Assembly (NCBI GenBank): GCA_034509755.1
Contig: CM067549.1
Span: 44,754,052 to 44,818,051 of the forward strand
Source: Anisodus tanguticus
Taxonomy: Eukaryota; Streptophyta; Magnoliopsida; Solanales; Solanaceae
Length of the DNA stretch: 64,000 nucleotides
Direction: 5' to 3'
The notes beneath the pieces are model-generated. The model saw only the letters and a program-made list of their open reading frames with translations. It had not been told where the DNA came from and searched no databases. This document shows, in pieces, positions 24,349 to 35,254 of this stretch; within the stretch, counting starts at the first letter, position 1; each line of letters opens with the position of its first letter. The position numbers and the translations under genes are program-made.

Positions 24349-25109
24349 GAAGGGTGTCAAAGGCTACGAAAAGTAAAAACTAGAGATTAAATAAATCGAA
24401 TGTCAATTCTGTTTCCGAATGTCAGTGATAATGTCACCTGACACAAGTGACAACACTTCGATAAAACAGAAAACCTTCAAGAGTAAAATGCAGCGAAAAA
24501 ATAAAGAACACAAAGATTTATATTTTCATAAGTTATATCAACATATAACTTATGATGGTCAATGACCAGAAATATTGTATATATATTATATACAAAATTA
24601 CAAATTCCTTTCTTTACAAATTTACAATATAAAATGGAAAGAAATTAAAAGTTGAAGTCGCAGATGACTTCTGCCTGAAAAATCTAACTACATAGACATA
24701 GACAACCTCTCATTACAATCGTTCCATACAAAACTAATCTAGAATCTAAACAACAATTGTAATGTTGGACACAATGTTGTCGACACACTCAAGCAACACT
24801 TGTGATCCGGATTTCTGGGTTGAAATTCCGAGAGCTCTCTTGGTGTTTTTACAGTCTAATTCTGGATAATCGATTCACTGTAGTAGCCTCTCTATTTATA
24901 GTAGAGAGTCTTCCTTGAAAAGCTCATCGATTGGTTGTGGAGGTTGAGGTAAAGGTGGGTAGCTGGTGTGTTTGTTAGAGAAGATCGTGGAGTCGAAATC
25001 TCAACAACTTTGACTTGTTCTTCACTCGACTTCTTCTCCAAGCTTTGACTCTTTCTCCCAGGTTTTACACAGCTCCATTCCACCAAGTCTAAGTCGTTTT
25101 TATCCCACA
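24349..25109 (-). repeat. 5' LTR of the Sirevirus-like element (761 bp)
   Basis: On the minus strand it runs from TGTGGGATAAAAACG to CACCCTTCA. A TATAAATAG box lies at 24892-24900. The primer-binding site TGGTATCAGAGCC, which fits initiator tRNA-Met, follows at 24346 and below. The outer end is 50 bp from the SNM1-like relic. Confidence 0.8.
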
Positions 25110-25159
25110 GTAAAAATATTACTGCTTAACGTGAAGTAAGGCAAAACTGTTATATAAAA

Positions 25160-27180
25160 ATGTTGGTATGCATTCAACAACAGTACTTCAGAGGATATGT
25201 TGGGTCAAATGTCACAACACCAAACCCAACATTAACAAAACAAATCATCAATTGCATATGGAAGCACCCTCAAGCTCCTACAGTATATCTGACATGTGAT
25301 CTTCTTGGCCACGATGAGATTCTTATGCATGTTTCACAGAGATTTGGTTGCAAGATATACGTCGATAATGCTAAAACTCCAGAATGATTTCAGGCTTTGG
25401 AACTAATGGTGCCTGAAATCTTGTCTGAAGATCCATCTTCTCGTTTTGAACTGTTTGATGGGTTTCCAAAACTGTACCAAAGAGCAGAAGCCAAGATCGC
25501 AGAGGCTCGGTCTGATTCTCAGCACGAGCCTCTAATTATTCGAGCATCAGCACAGTGGTATGCATGCGACAATGGTACTTCGGATATTGAAAGGCGGAAA
25601 AAAGAAAGATGTGATCAACCAGTGAGAGATATATTCGGTGTCTGGCACATTTGTTACTCCATACACTCATCAAAGGAAGAACTGGAATGGGCTTTGCAAC
25701 TTCTTGCGCCTAGGTGGGTCATCTCTACAACACCTAGTTGTAAGGCTATGGAGCTAGATTATGTGAAGCGTCGTCTTAATCAACTTCGAAATTTTGATGA
25801 CCCTTTCTGGCAACTCTTGGGGTTTACTATGGACGTGGAATCCGAAGTTGATGCAGAAATAGCTCCAGATGTGGTTGAGGTTTCAAGCTCACCTTTGGTC
25901 GAGAGCAATGCTCAAGATTATGCAGACAACTCCCAATTGACAACTGCATCTATTAGCATTTGTAGGCAGTCACATCTGTCTCCTCCAAGCAAAACAGCCC
26001 CAGTAACTTTATTTGGTAGGGCGAGGCTTGGGCTCAATGGTTCTAATTTCAAACATGAAGAAAAGGAGCCTATACTTCCAGATAATGATTCTGTATTAAG
26101 AAGGAAAAAGTTGTGGTTGAAGCTGGTAAGACCTTGGCAGTAAGTGAAAGTTTAGACATTAGGAGTAAAGAGATCTTGTAGCATACAGAAACGAAGTATT
26201 GTATTTCTGAGTCAGCTGTTGGATTGTCAAAGAGTTATAATCCAAGTTTGAGAAAACCATACCGGTCTATGAATGTGTCAGTGCCTCGACCCCTTCCTTC
26301 ATTAGTGGAGCTTATGAATGCTACTAAGCATGCTAGGAGAAGGCTGTAAGTTCTGCTTTTGCCTGACATCCTCTCTTCTTCATTTCATTCTCCACCCCAT
26401 CGCTTTCAGATATTGACACCAAGTACAGCATTGTTTACAGAAAAAAGATACAAATAGCTTATACTCCATACACCTGCTCTTCACCTTCCCTTTTTACAGG
26501 CTGTTGTGCACAAGGCCTTCTTATTACCTGCCTACTTTGTATATTGTTTGCACGCCATAATTTTTTTATGACACATTTCATGATACACTTAAACAGATTT
26601 CAATATTTGTAGACTGTCCATTCTATTCAATGTGGAAGGTATTTTGTGTTAACTGATATCATATTTCAGTTGATCTCGAATGTCTCTTTATTGTTGCTGG
26701 AATCTCTCTTGCGCCCTGTTACTTACTGAATAGTCCATTTTGAATTAGTTACCTATTGGATAGTCCTATTAAGCTTGTTAAGAGTCAATTTGACGATTCT
26801 TTGAAACTAAATGAGAAGATTATTGAGTGATCTTTAAGAATAAAACGATATATTTAGTTATCACTAAAATAAATTCTGCAGGTGTGTCCATCTCCATCTC
26901 TCTTCATCTTCAATGAGCATTCGTCATCTTTGATATACTCTTGTCTGGCATGTACTGGTCTGATACTGTGGACTCTCTACTATATTCTCTCATAATCCAG
27001 CTTATCAGACTGCAAAATTTGGATTTTGTTAGGGAATGTCTAGTTACTTAACAACCATGGCTTTTTATTAGACTTCCAGAGAAGAGGAGTCCGGTCGCCA
27101 TTAAAACCGTGCAAGGAGGTATAGTGTACCATAAGGTTCAACATGAGTATGAAATGATGCAAATTGCTATAGTATTTTGA
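25160..27180 (+). pseudogene. SNM1/Apollo-like (DCLRE1) DNA-repair nuclease relic, beta-CASP part only
   Basis: The first exon ends at 26345 before gtaagttctg and a last exon lies at 27072-27180 after ttattag. The phase is kept (CT|A) and the stop is TGA at 27178-27180. The reading includes CIWKHPQAPTVYLTCDLLG, LFDGFPKLYQRA, IIRASAQWYAC and CDQPVRDIFGVWHICYSIHS. I recognise this as the beta-CASP half and tail of a plant SNM1/Apollo-type 5' exonuclease, an interstrand-crosslink and telomere repair family. The N-terminal metallo-beta-lactamase half with the metal ligands is absent. TGA at 25385-25387 interrupts the frame, a frame change lies near 26,105-26,120, and TAG follows at 26179-26181. 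The left edge is 50 bp from the Sirevirus-like LTR, which may have caused the truncation. The intron 26346-27071 shows nothing recognisable. Confidence 0.75.
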
Positions 27181-27185
27181 ATGAT

Positions 27186-30100
27186 TTAAAGGCTAATTAC
27201 CTTAATTAGCATCTCTGTTGGAAGCCAAGCTGGTGCAGTTGGTATTCCAATCCATCCAATCTACAGCATAGGCAAAGTATCAGGTTTTATTTGGACTATG
27301 TCTCCGTTGTTTGAATTAACAAAAAAGATAATTATATTTTGTATATACTGTTGGAAAGGAAAAACGATGTTAGGTTTAATATTCTAATGAAAGTCATTTG
27401 TTGTTTCTTCTTGTAGCCAATTAGTTACCAAGAAACAGTGTTGTCTTATTTGTGTACATGGATCAGGTTTTTCAAATACCAAACCAAATCAATTGTGTCG
27501 GGTTTTTAAATATATAAACCAAACCAAACCAACGAAACCCGGGTTTTGCAATCTCAGTTTTTATCGGATTTTTCGATTTTTATTTTGTTCGAGGCGAAAC
27601 ATCTTACAATAATATTTGCTTGACTAAAAATAAGTTTTTTCGGCCCTCTATCCAGTTCTTGCTTTATTTTTTTAATTTCAAAACCAACTACTCCAACAAT
27701 CTATTTCTGAAAGCAAGGAATTTCTCCATAATTTATTGTTACATAAAACTATTAGCGAATATTCTCCGTATATTTTGTAATTATAATAGATGTATATTTA
27801 AGGTAACTTAGGATTCTAATTGTATTAGGAATCAACATTTGTAAGGTAAGTTAGGATTCGTACCATATTAGCAATCAACCTTTGTATAACTATAAATATT
27901 GTGAATAATGAAAGGAATTCCTAAGGAAAATTATACTATCTTTCAAAAACAAACAGAAGCCAAAACAATAGCAAGAAAATACACTATACAAGGCAAGAGT
28001 TCTACATCGTCAAATGCTTAAAATCAAAAGAAAATAAGGCAATAATATCAAGCACACTCTTAACATAGAAGTTTTTTTATTTACCAGCAGTAAGATTTGG
28101 ATTTCCGTATAAACGAAATTGGAGGAGCAATATTTGTTCCATGCTTTGTTAGTCGTGAACAAAAAGCTTCTTAGGGGTGTAAATTTAATTTTGATTTGGA
28201 CTTTTTCCTAATTTGTTGAACATATATAGCCAATATGGGCTAAAAATATAAGGCTGAACCTGATGTTAAAATATTGTGAAACTAAAACCTTTAATAAAGT
28301 TATAGAAATATTTACAAATAATATATGTATAATATAATTTAAAAATTGTATACATATAATCGGGTTAGTTTGGTCTCGATTTGACTTTTTTTTAGTTAAA
28401 ACCAAACCAAATCTATTATGGTTGGGTTTTTTTTTTCCGATTTGATTGGATTTATCGATTTGGTGCCATTTATAGATTTTCTTTGTACAACCCTGTTTAT
28501 TTGTAGCTTATCGTGTGCGTAAAATTAGAATTCCAATAATTTATGGTGAGAGACTCAGTAAAAGATAAAATTTACCATGTAAAAAAATCACCTAAATAAT
28601 AAGTGTGACAGGTTTACTACGAGTATGAAGTATTTGATTATTCTTGTTTTTGTATTTAACCTGACCTATCTTAGAAATTCATCTTTCACATATATTAGGA
28701 CTCAAATTTTTGGAGTAGCTGCAAATCACACGCAGTTTCTTTCCTAGAGACACTTTGTGATCAAGGTTCAACTCTCATCAACATTACTTGTTGTTCTCTA
28801 ATTTAATTTTTTTTCATTGTTACATGAAAATGTTGATAAGTTATTAAAAGGAAATGTTTATAAAAAAAAATTCTCAGTTCTCAGATCATGTACTATGAAA
28901 AAAGAAAACAAAAAACGAAGAAGATATAAAGATTGTTGAACAATTAGCTAATTTTGTTGTCTATCACCAGAGGAAAGAATATAATCAATTGAATTTCGAA
29001 TAGGTTTACTTACAAGTGCATATTCTCCTGTCTCGAATATACGCAAATCCAACACCTAACAAGAGATATGGTTAGAGCAAGACCTAACATAAATAAAATA
29101 AATATCTAAAAGAAAAGAATAAATCAATAAACCAACGAATACAAAAAAACAAGAATTTAAAAATAACGCGACGTGGATTTGAATTAATTGACCCACTAAA
29201 TATTGAATATCAAATGATTAAATGAAAAATGTATTTTCCCTTGACATTCCTCTAAAGTAGCCCTTACCAACATAGCAATATTAGTGTAAAATCAGAAAAT
29301 GTTACCTCACCACGGTCTTCGTATATGTAGTCCAGACCTTTGTAATAAGGTGGATGATCCACTGACAAATACTGAAATTTTTATAAGACTTTGTTAGACA
29401 GTTGATATTTGCCGTGGCAAATTTTTTATCCTTCCAAACAAATATAAACAATAAAGATGTCAATAATGTGGTTGACATTACTAGTTCATTGATTTCGAAT
29501 GAGATTAAAAATGTTTGACACGTCAATTCTCTTTAACCAACCAAAAATCCCTTTAACGCTCAATTCACATCAAACAGTAGGGAAATTAGTAGATTTTTTT
29601 TCCCTTAGTAATTCCTTTCATTATTCACAATATATATAATTGTACAGAGGTTGATTCCTAATACAGTAAGAATCCTAACTTACCTTAAATGATTAATTCT
29701 TAATACAATAAGAATCCTAAGTTACCTTAAATATACATCTATCATAATTACAAAATATACGATGAATATTCGGAGATTATTCGCTAATAATGCCGATGCA
29801 ATGTGTGCTAAATGAAAATTCACTACCTTAACGTTTTAAATAATTTTCATTCTTTGTAGATAATAGAGGTCCGGTGTTATCGTGTTAGGATGGGTATCCA
29901 ATTCAGATTATCAAACAAATATTCAAAAAGTTATTCATTGGGTCTGAATTCATTATTATAAAGATGCATGTAGTGGCTGCGACGTTAGTTGGTAAAAACA
30001 TTTCATGTTTACTTTAAATTAATAAATACAAAATATGTATATAATAATTGTTTATCTATGGTCAGGGGCGGCTCTAAGGCTAGGCCAGTGAGGCCGTTGC

Positions 30101-31461
30101 CTTAGCCCTCAATATTTGAAGGCCCCAAATTTATTTTAAACTATTATTATTATTTATATGAATTATAAAGAAAAGTGTTACAATATTTTTTTGTTATTTG
30201 ATTGAGGTTATTTATACCAATCAGTCATAATTTATGATAATTTTCTTCACTCATTAATTAGTATATTTGCTTCACTCTTCAATTTTCTTTTTATATAGAA
30301 ATTAAGTTATATACATCAACAATATAATGAATTTCTTTTACGATCTTCTCTAAAACTGCATGAACAAAAAAACATTCATGCACGGGTGTTTTTTTTAATG
30401 TTACTCGTCATATTATATTATGTTATAATATAGAATTTATTTTAGATATTCACTAATGAGTGCTACTTAATATAATGAACTACAATTATCATTAAATTGA
30501 TTAGAAGGTGTAAATATTTTTGACATTGTCAATGCTCATACCTTAAACTATTACATTATGTATGCTCATTTCTTTTTCTTATTCAGGATAGTCAAATCAA
30601 AATTTCACTTTGAGTTTCGGACCTCAATATAAGATAATCCACTACTCTATTCTTTGTGCTCTTCTTCCTAGTTTTTTTTTCGAAATTCGCAATTTTTTGT
30701 CTTAATGATTAATTTGTTGTTTAGAAGTAAATTTTTTGTTAGTGTATAAATTTTACAAAAATAAATTTAAGGACTTCTCAATATGATTTCGCCTTAGGCC
30801 ACGAGATTCGTTGAGCTGCCCCTGTCTATGGTTAAATGATATATATTTTACTTTAATTATTAATGGATAAGGTTATATTGCATAGTTTAATGTAAACACC
30901 AATGCACATAAATATTTACCATACTAATTTTCACCCGTTAACTTAAAATCTTGTATTTGTATCTGTATCTGTCAGATAAGGGAAATAGTTGCATTTAAAA
31001 GGTATTTATTACTAGTAAACAACGACACAATTCTTGAAAATTCAATAGCTCAAATGAGAATTAGAAAAAAACAAAACTCACATTGATGCTATTAAGATAC
31101 TTCTCCTTATCCACCCTGACTATCTGACCTTTCTTCACTGCCAACAAAAATAATCTTCTGTAAAAAAATTATAAAAAGAATTTACTGGAATGTCACAATT
31201 TCAGCAATAGTACTCACTAGAATAAACAGGTTTTTTAGGCTTTGTTGCAGTGGCTGTTGTAGAGGAGGTTGCTGCTGTTGCAGCTGCTTGTTGTTGGGAT
31301 TTTGGCTTCTCATTATTTTCTTTTGGTTCAGAGGAATCTTTTTCTGCTTTAATAATAAAAGGAGTATTTCTAAAAGGGATGTAATTACTTTTTCTTGTTT
31401 GTGAGAAAGATGAAGAAGAGTATGTGACGGAGGTGTGTGAGAATGCTGCAGAGAAAGCCAT
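27186..31461 (-). CDS. ndhO: NDH complex subunit O, chloroplastic (ndhO)
   Basis: Nuclear gene for a stromal-side subunit of the photosynthetic NDH complex, which drives cyclic electron flow around photosystem I. Exons on the minus strand: 31461-31218, 31137-31082, 29371-29306, 29055-29014, 27260-27201. Each has gt/ag borders (donors gtgagta, gtgagt, gtaaca, gtaagt, gtaatt), and all phases agree. Exon 1 encodes a Ser-rich transit peptide (MAFSAAFSHTSVTYSSSSFS) and a Lys/Ala/Thr/Gln-rich linker. The mature core reads YSMKKGQIVRVDKEKYLNS, HPPYYKGLDYIYEDRGE, VLDLRIFETGEYAL and GWIGIPTAPAWLPTEMLIK. This matches NdhO, including the cyanobacterial pattern PPY...RGE...YAL...PT..WL. Length is about 156-160 residues, as expected for the family. 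Reading through the last donor gives VISL and a stop at 27186-27188; a short further exon is possible but I could not find it. The gene appears functional. Confidence 0.85.
27451..28495 (-). repeat. Dispersed non-autonomous repeat in the last intron of ndhO
   Basis: The minus strand begins cagggttgtacaaagaaaat and is rich in 'aaaccaaaccaaa' strings at both ends (28,330-28,440 and 27,475-27,530). This is like the widespread nightshade element that starts 'ggggtgtacaaag'. The terminal repeats are poor, so the class is uncertain. A ~176-bp repeat (27751-27926) lies inside it. Confidence 0.35.
27751..27926 (+). repeat. Inverted-repeat arm A (LTR- or TRIM-like unit)
   Basis: Runs from attagcgaatattctccg to gaataatgaaaggaattcctaagg. 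It carries tandem 'aaggtaa(c/g)ttaggattc' and ends like an LTR ('taaatattgtgaataatgaaagg'). The near-identical reverse complement is at 29602-29788. It lies in the last intron of ndhO. Confidence 0.75.
29602..29788 (-). repeat. Inverted-repeat arm B (LTR- or TRIM-like unit)
   Basis: Reverse-complement copy of 27751-27926, located in the intron between exons 2 and 3 of ndhO. The two arms are about 1.7 kb apart and enclose exons 3 and 4. Confidence 0.75.
30063..30824. mobile_element. Non-autonomous hAT element (762 bp) with perfect 8-bp TSD
   Basis: The ends are CAGGGGCGGCTC and, in reverse complement, CAGGGGCAGCTC, an 11-of-12 terminal inverted repeat. The flank TCTATGGT is at 30055-30062 and again at 30825-30832. 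An 8-bp TSD with CAGGG-type ends is diagnostic of hAT. There is no transposase, and the interior is AT-rich. The insertion is within the exon 2-3 intron of ndhO. Confidence 0.9.
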
Positions 31462-31594
31462 GTCAATTGATTTCTTTTTTTTTTTTGTGCTATGTTTTGT
31501 TGGAGATGGAACTAGTTTTAGGTGTGGCCAATATCAGTGGATAAGGGAATGGTCTCATTTCCCTTCTTCAACGGCCAGATTTGAAAAACAAAAA

Positions 31595-31603
31595 ATATAT
31601 ATA
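31595..31603 (-). promoter_or_regulatory. Probable TATA box of ndhO
   Basis: TATATATAT on the minus strand, about 134 bases upstream of the ndhO start codon, would give a 5' UTR of roughly 100 bases. A GATAAG (I-box-like) motif lies on the + strand near 31,543, inside the presumed leader. Confidence 0.45.
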
Positions 31604-32079
31604 GTCCACTGATCAATTCACCTTTGAGTTTAACTTCGATAGTGCCTGTTTGAGATCCCTCAGCTTTTACTTTTAGGGTCGTTTGGTGGCCGGTTAGGAG
31701 TAAGTTATTTATGTATTAAAATTTTACATAAGCAATACAGTGTTTCGTAGCTAGTTATGAGTGATAGAAACCGTAACAACAAATTCTAGTGTAGTTAGGT
31801 TTCTTATCTTATTTTGTAAATTCTTGTACAAGTGTAATTAGGATATTAGTATTATAGTAGGAATATGATTTTTCATATTTAGAGATTGTATATATAGACA
31901 TCTTCATTAATGAAAATAATCAAGGGGATTATTTCTTTCATGGTATCAGAAGTCTAGGGCAAAATTCTTTCTCCCAACTATACTTTCGCCACCTAGCACC
32001 CTCGGAATCCGCGATTCCGACACTTTTTTTTTCCTAAACATTTTCCTATCTTCCCAAATTCTCCTCTTGTTCTGTCATT

Positions 32080-32736
32080 ATGTCTACCTCAAAGAACACA
32101 TTTCATCCTGTCCTTACCGTCTTCAACATCAAGAACCACATCCTTATCGTTCTTGAGATGGAAAACGTCTAATACGCGATGTGGGCAGAATTATTTAAAG
32201 TTCACGCACACTCGCATCAAGTCCTTCACCACATCATCCTCGCGGCTACATGCAAAGATAAGGTGCCTACCGCCAATGATGACCATGTGTTATGGACAAT
32301 TCTTGATGCTACCGTACTCCAGTGGATATATTCCACTATCTCTACGGACCTTTTGCAGACGATTATTGAATCCGACGCCACGACGATGGATAGTTGGAAT
32401 AGGGTGCGTGATATATTCCAAGATAACAAACATTTTCGTGTCGTCACTCTTGTGCAGGAATTCTCCCATGTCACTATGGAGGATTTTCCAAATGTCTCAG
32501 CTTATTGTAAAAGGCTGAAGGAATTGGCGGATCAACTCAAGAACGTTGGTGCACCCGTCACGAATGATCGTCTTGTTCTTCAGATGGATGTCGGCCTATC
32601 CGAGGCCTATAATGGTGTTGGGACTCTTCTTCGTCAAAGCAATCCTCTTCCTCAATTTTATCAAGCCGATATATGCTCACCCTTGAAGAGGCAAGGTTGG
32701 TTAAAAAGGCCGCAACTGGAGCAACTTCTGCCATGA
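32080..32736 (+). pseudogene. Copia gag relic
   Basis: Starts MSTSKNTFHPVLTVFNIKNH and hits an in-frame TAA at about 32,171. It then runs open as YAMWAELFKVHAHSHQVLHH, WNRVRDIFQDNK, VTLVQEFSHVTMEDFPN and YCKRLKELADQLKNVGAPV. This is the UBN2-type gag of plant copia elements, the particle-forming protein. It stops at 32,736, directly before the deletion joint. Confidence 0.8.
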
Positions 32737-32764
32737 TGGCAGCCTCCCCACAAAATTCCTACTG

Positions 32765-33350
32765 TCGCCATGATGGAGCAACTGGATTGTGGTGAGACGT
32801 TTAGTCCGGTGGTCAAACCGGCTACCATTCACACTGTTCTCAGTCTGGCTCTCTCTAAAGCATGACCCATTCATCAGTTGGATGTGAAAAATGATTTCTT
32901 ACACAGTGATCTTAAAGAGACAGTTTACATGCATCACCCTTGGGTTTTAAGGACCCCAATTATCCTCACTATGTCTGTTTGCTGAAAAAGTCCTTGTATG
33001 GACTTAAGCAGGCCACACGAGCTTGGTATAAGAGGTTTGCAGATTATGTGTCTACTATTGGGTTTTTTCTCACAGCAGGTCTGATCATTCTATGTTCATC
33101 TATTGTTGTGGTACATCTCTAACATACATTTTCTTATATGTGGATGCTATAATTTTGACTGTCTCCTCTAATAATTTGCGCAAGTCTATCATGTCCCTTC
33201 TCAATTCAGAATTTGTTATGAAAGACTTGGAGCCCTTGAGTTATTTTTTTGGGCATAATTGTACCTCGACATGTAGGTGGTCTATTTTTATCCAGAAGAA
33301 GTATGCGGCTGAGATTATTGAGAGAGCTAACATGTCATCTTGCAAGTCTT
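32765..33350 (+). pseudogene. Copia reverse transcriptase fragment
   Basis: Reads CGETFSPVVKPATIHTVLSL, LDVKNDFLH, LLKKSLYGLKQATRAWYKRF in three frames with a TGA near 32,862. The catalytic box reads YVDAIIL, so the second catalytic Asp is lost. It ends SSCKSSLTS before the chromovirus LTR. Confidence 0.8.
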
Positions 33351-33351
33351 C

Positions 33352-35250
33352 TCTAACATCCCGTACTTTCGGGCCATGGTTTGAATCTCTAGACGTGTGT
33401 AAATAGACCCGAGCGTTGGAGGATTTTTGGTCATATTCACGTATGTAAATGAAGAGCTTAGTATATAAAATGATAAAACTCCGAAATAATTTTGGACGTA
33501 ACAAGTGTGATGACGGGGATCGAAAATAATATTTGGTATGTGCATAAAGAGGCTATGGACTAGTGCTATATCGCGCGATTATGACATTGAGTGTATGCAG
33601 GTTGTATAAGTCATCAAAATTTAAGTGAATTGAGATCAAGAAATTAATTATGTGTGTAATTGGGTGTATGTTGACTTGGTGGAAGACATGGAGAATTAAT
33701 TAGTGGGGTAAAAAGTATTAATTAAGTCATCATAGAGGGAGAAAATGATTTGGGCAAGGGATACGTGGATGCATGGCAAAGAAGGGAAAAATAACTCTTA
33801 TTAATGGTCTTATGTTGGTGGCCTTTTGTGGCTAAGTACTTAGTGATAAGAAGGATTTCATTGAGTGGACCCTATGACCAATAAAGTGAAGATTCATTAC
33901 TCTTAAGTTCTCATTTTTAGAATGATGTTGAATTGAGAAAAATAAAGCAAGTCTCGACGGAGCTAAGAACAAGAACGAACAGAGGGATTGCTTATGACTT
34001 TGATCTTTCCAGCTAGTTAGGCAATACAAAAATATAAATATTGATTTTCATTCCTAAGATAACATCCACCTAGTTAACATAAGCTTCTAAGTACCAGTAC
34101 ATGGAAAAAATCTTTGAGCACGAGATTGAAGCCATTAGAGTGAAGTTTTGGCTATTACGAAAGCATCACGTTGGAAGGAAATTATTGGCAGCCAAGATTA
34201 GACGTCTATGGGAAGGATTGACTCGTTGTAGTCATTCGAAGGTTAAATCGAGGTATGTTAAGACAAATCCTTCTTTCTTTTGACATGTTTTATGTATGAA
34301 ACGTGAACGTAATATTGTTCCATAAATTATTCTACTCTTAGAAGTTAAAAATATTCATGTTATTCATTCCTATTGCCAAAGCATGTCTAAATATGTTCCT
34401 AAATACTTATTGAGATATATAAAAAAGATGTTAGTATTCATAATGTTAATCGGAGGTGAAGCGGCATTACGTCACTTCGATAAACTCAGAATGTTTTATT
34501 ATCATTCATGCATTATATTCATGTATTACCCTTGACCCACATGTGTTATATACACTACTATATGATATGCATTATGTATATGTAGGGGATGGGAAAAGGG
34601 ATACAGAGTTATATACGCATACCACCTGATCAGCCAGTATATGATGATGATTATGCCCACAGAGGCCGAAATGATATGATGGGAGACGGCGTTATATACG
34701 CATATATATATGTATGACCACATTGTTCATGGCATGTGTTATTATGGCCCTCAGAGGCATTCTACACAGACATGATACTTATGCATATTATGACCCTCAG
34801 AGGCATTCCTTACTGGTTGATTGTTTCCTGTCTCAGGTTACTTTCATGTCTCTATTATGCTATTTTTCATGCCTGATATACTCGGTACATCAGTCGTACT
34901 GACGTCCCTTTTGTCGGGGGACGCTGCATTTTATGCCCGTAGGCTCAAGTAGACAGGGCGACGGTCCGCACTAGTAGGTTGCTGGTCCAGCTGATATTGG
35001 AGCGCTCTATTTGCTCTAAAGTTGCAGTCTAGTCGTGGTACGATATTATGGTTATGTGTTGGGGTATGGCGGGACCCTGTCCCGACCTTATGATGTTACG
35101 TACTCTGTAGAGGCTTGTAGACAGTTGTCCTATGTATAGTAGTCATGTGTGGCCATGATTGACTATGATTGGATGTTAATTATATTATTAGTGTTACTCG
35201 GTAGGTAAGGTCCGGGTGCCCGTCATGACCCTCTGGTTTGGGTCGTGACA
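33352..35250 (+). repeat. 5' LTR of old chromovirus A (1,899 bp)
   Basis: Begins tctaacatcccgtac, where the partner LTR has tgtaacatcccgtac, so the terminal G is mutated. It ends gggtcgtgaca at 35250. A degraded PBS, TAGTATCAGATC, follows at 35255-35266. It holds a ~162-bp segment (about 33,392-33,553) that the 3' LTR lacks. Confidence 0.8.
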
Positions 35251-35254
35251 AACT

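Larger units (their letters stand above)
19348..25109 (-). mobile_element. Sirevirus-like Ty1/copia element, 3' truncated
   Basis: Minus-strand order is LTR (24349-25109), PBS, gag, protease, integrase, reverse transcriptase, RNase H. The RNase H end and the 3' LTR are missing: coding sequence stops at 19348 where the Tat/Ogre-like LTR ends. The gag type and the RNase H segments CDNLSAINISKNPVQ and KSTSGGYFYLGNNLISWYS resemble the SIRE/Maximus lineage. Many frameshifts make it non-autonomous. Confidence 0.85.
31780..33351 (+). mobile_element. Copia deletion derivative (LTR, gag, part of reverse transcriptase)
   Basis: The LTR ends at 31940 (ttctttca) and the PBS TGGTATCAGAAG follows. Gag is followed almost at once by the reverse transcriptase, so protease, integrase and the early reverse transcriptase are deleted. 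The 3' side is cut at 33351 by the start of a chromovirus LTR. The left LTR edge is approximate. It belongs to the same family as the split copia element at 49-63 kb, judged from the shared reverse transcriptase sequence. Confidence 0.75.

Noticed and set aside
31182..31466. Gln/Pro-rich open frame of 94 codons on the minus strand
   Set aside because: It is the wrong frame of ndhO exon 1; the transit-peptide frame splices correctly to the conserved NdhO core.
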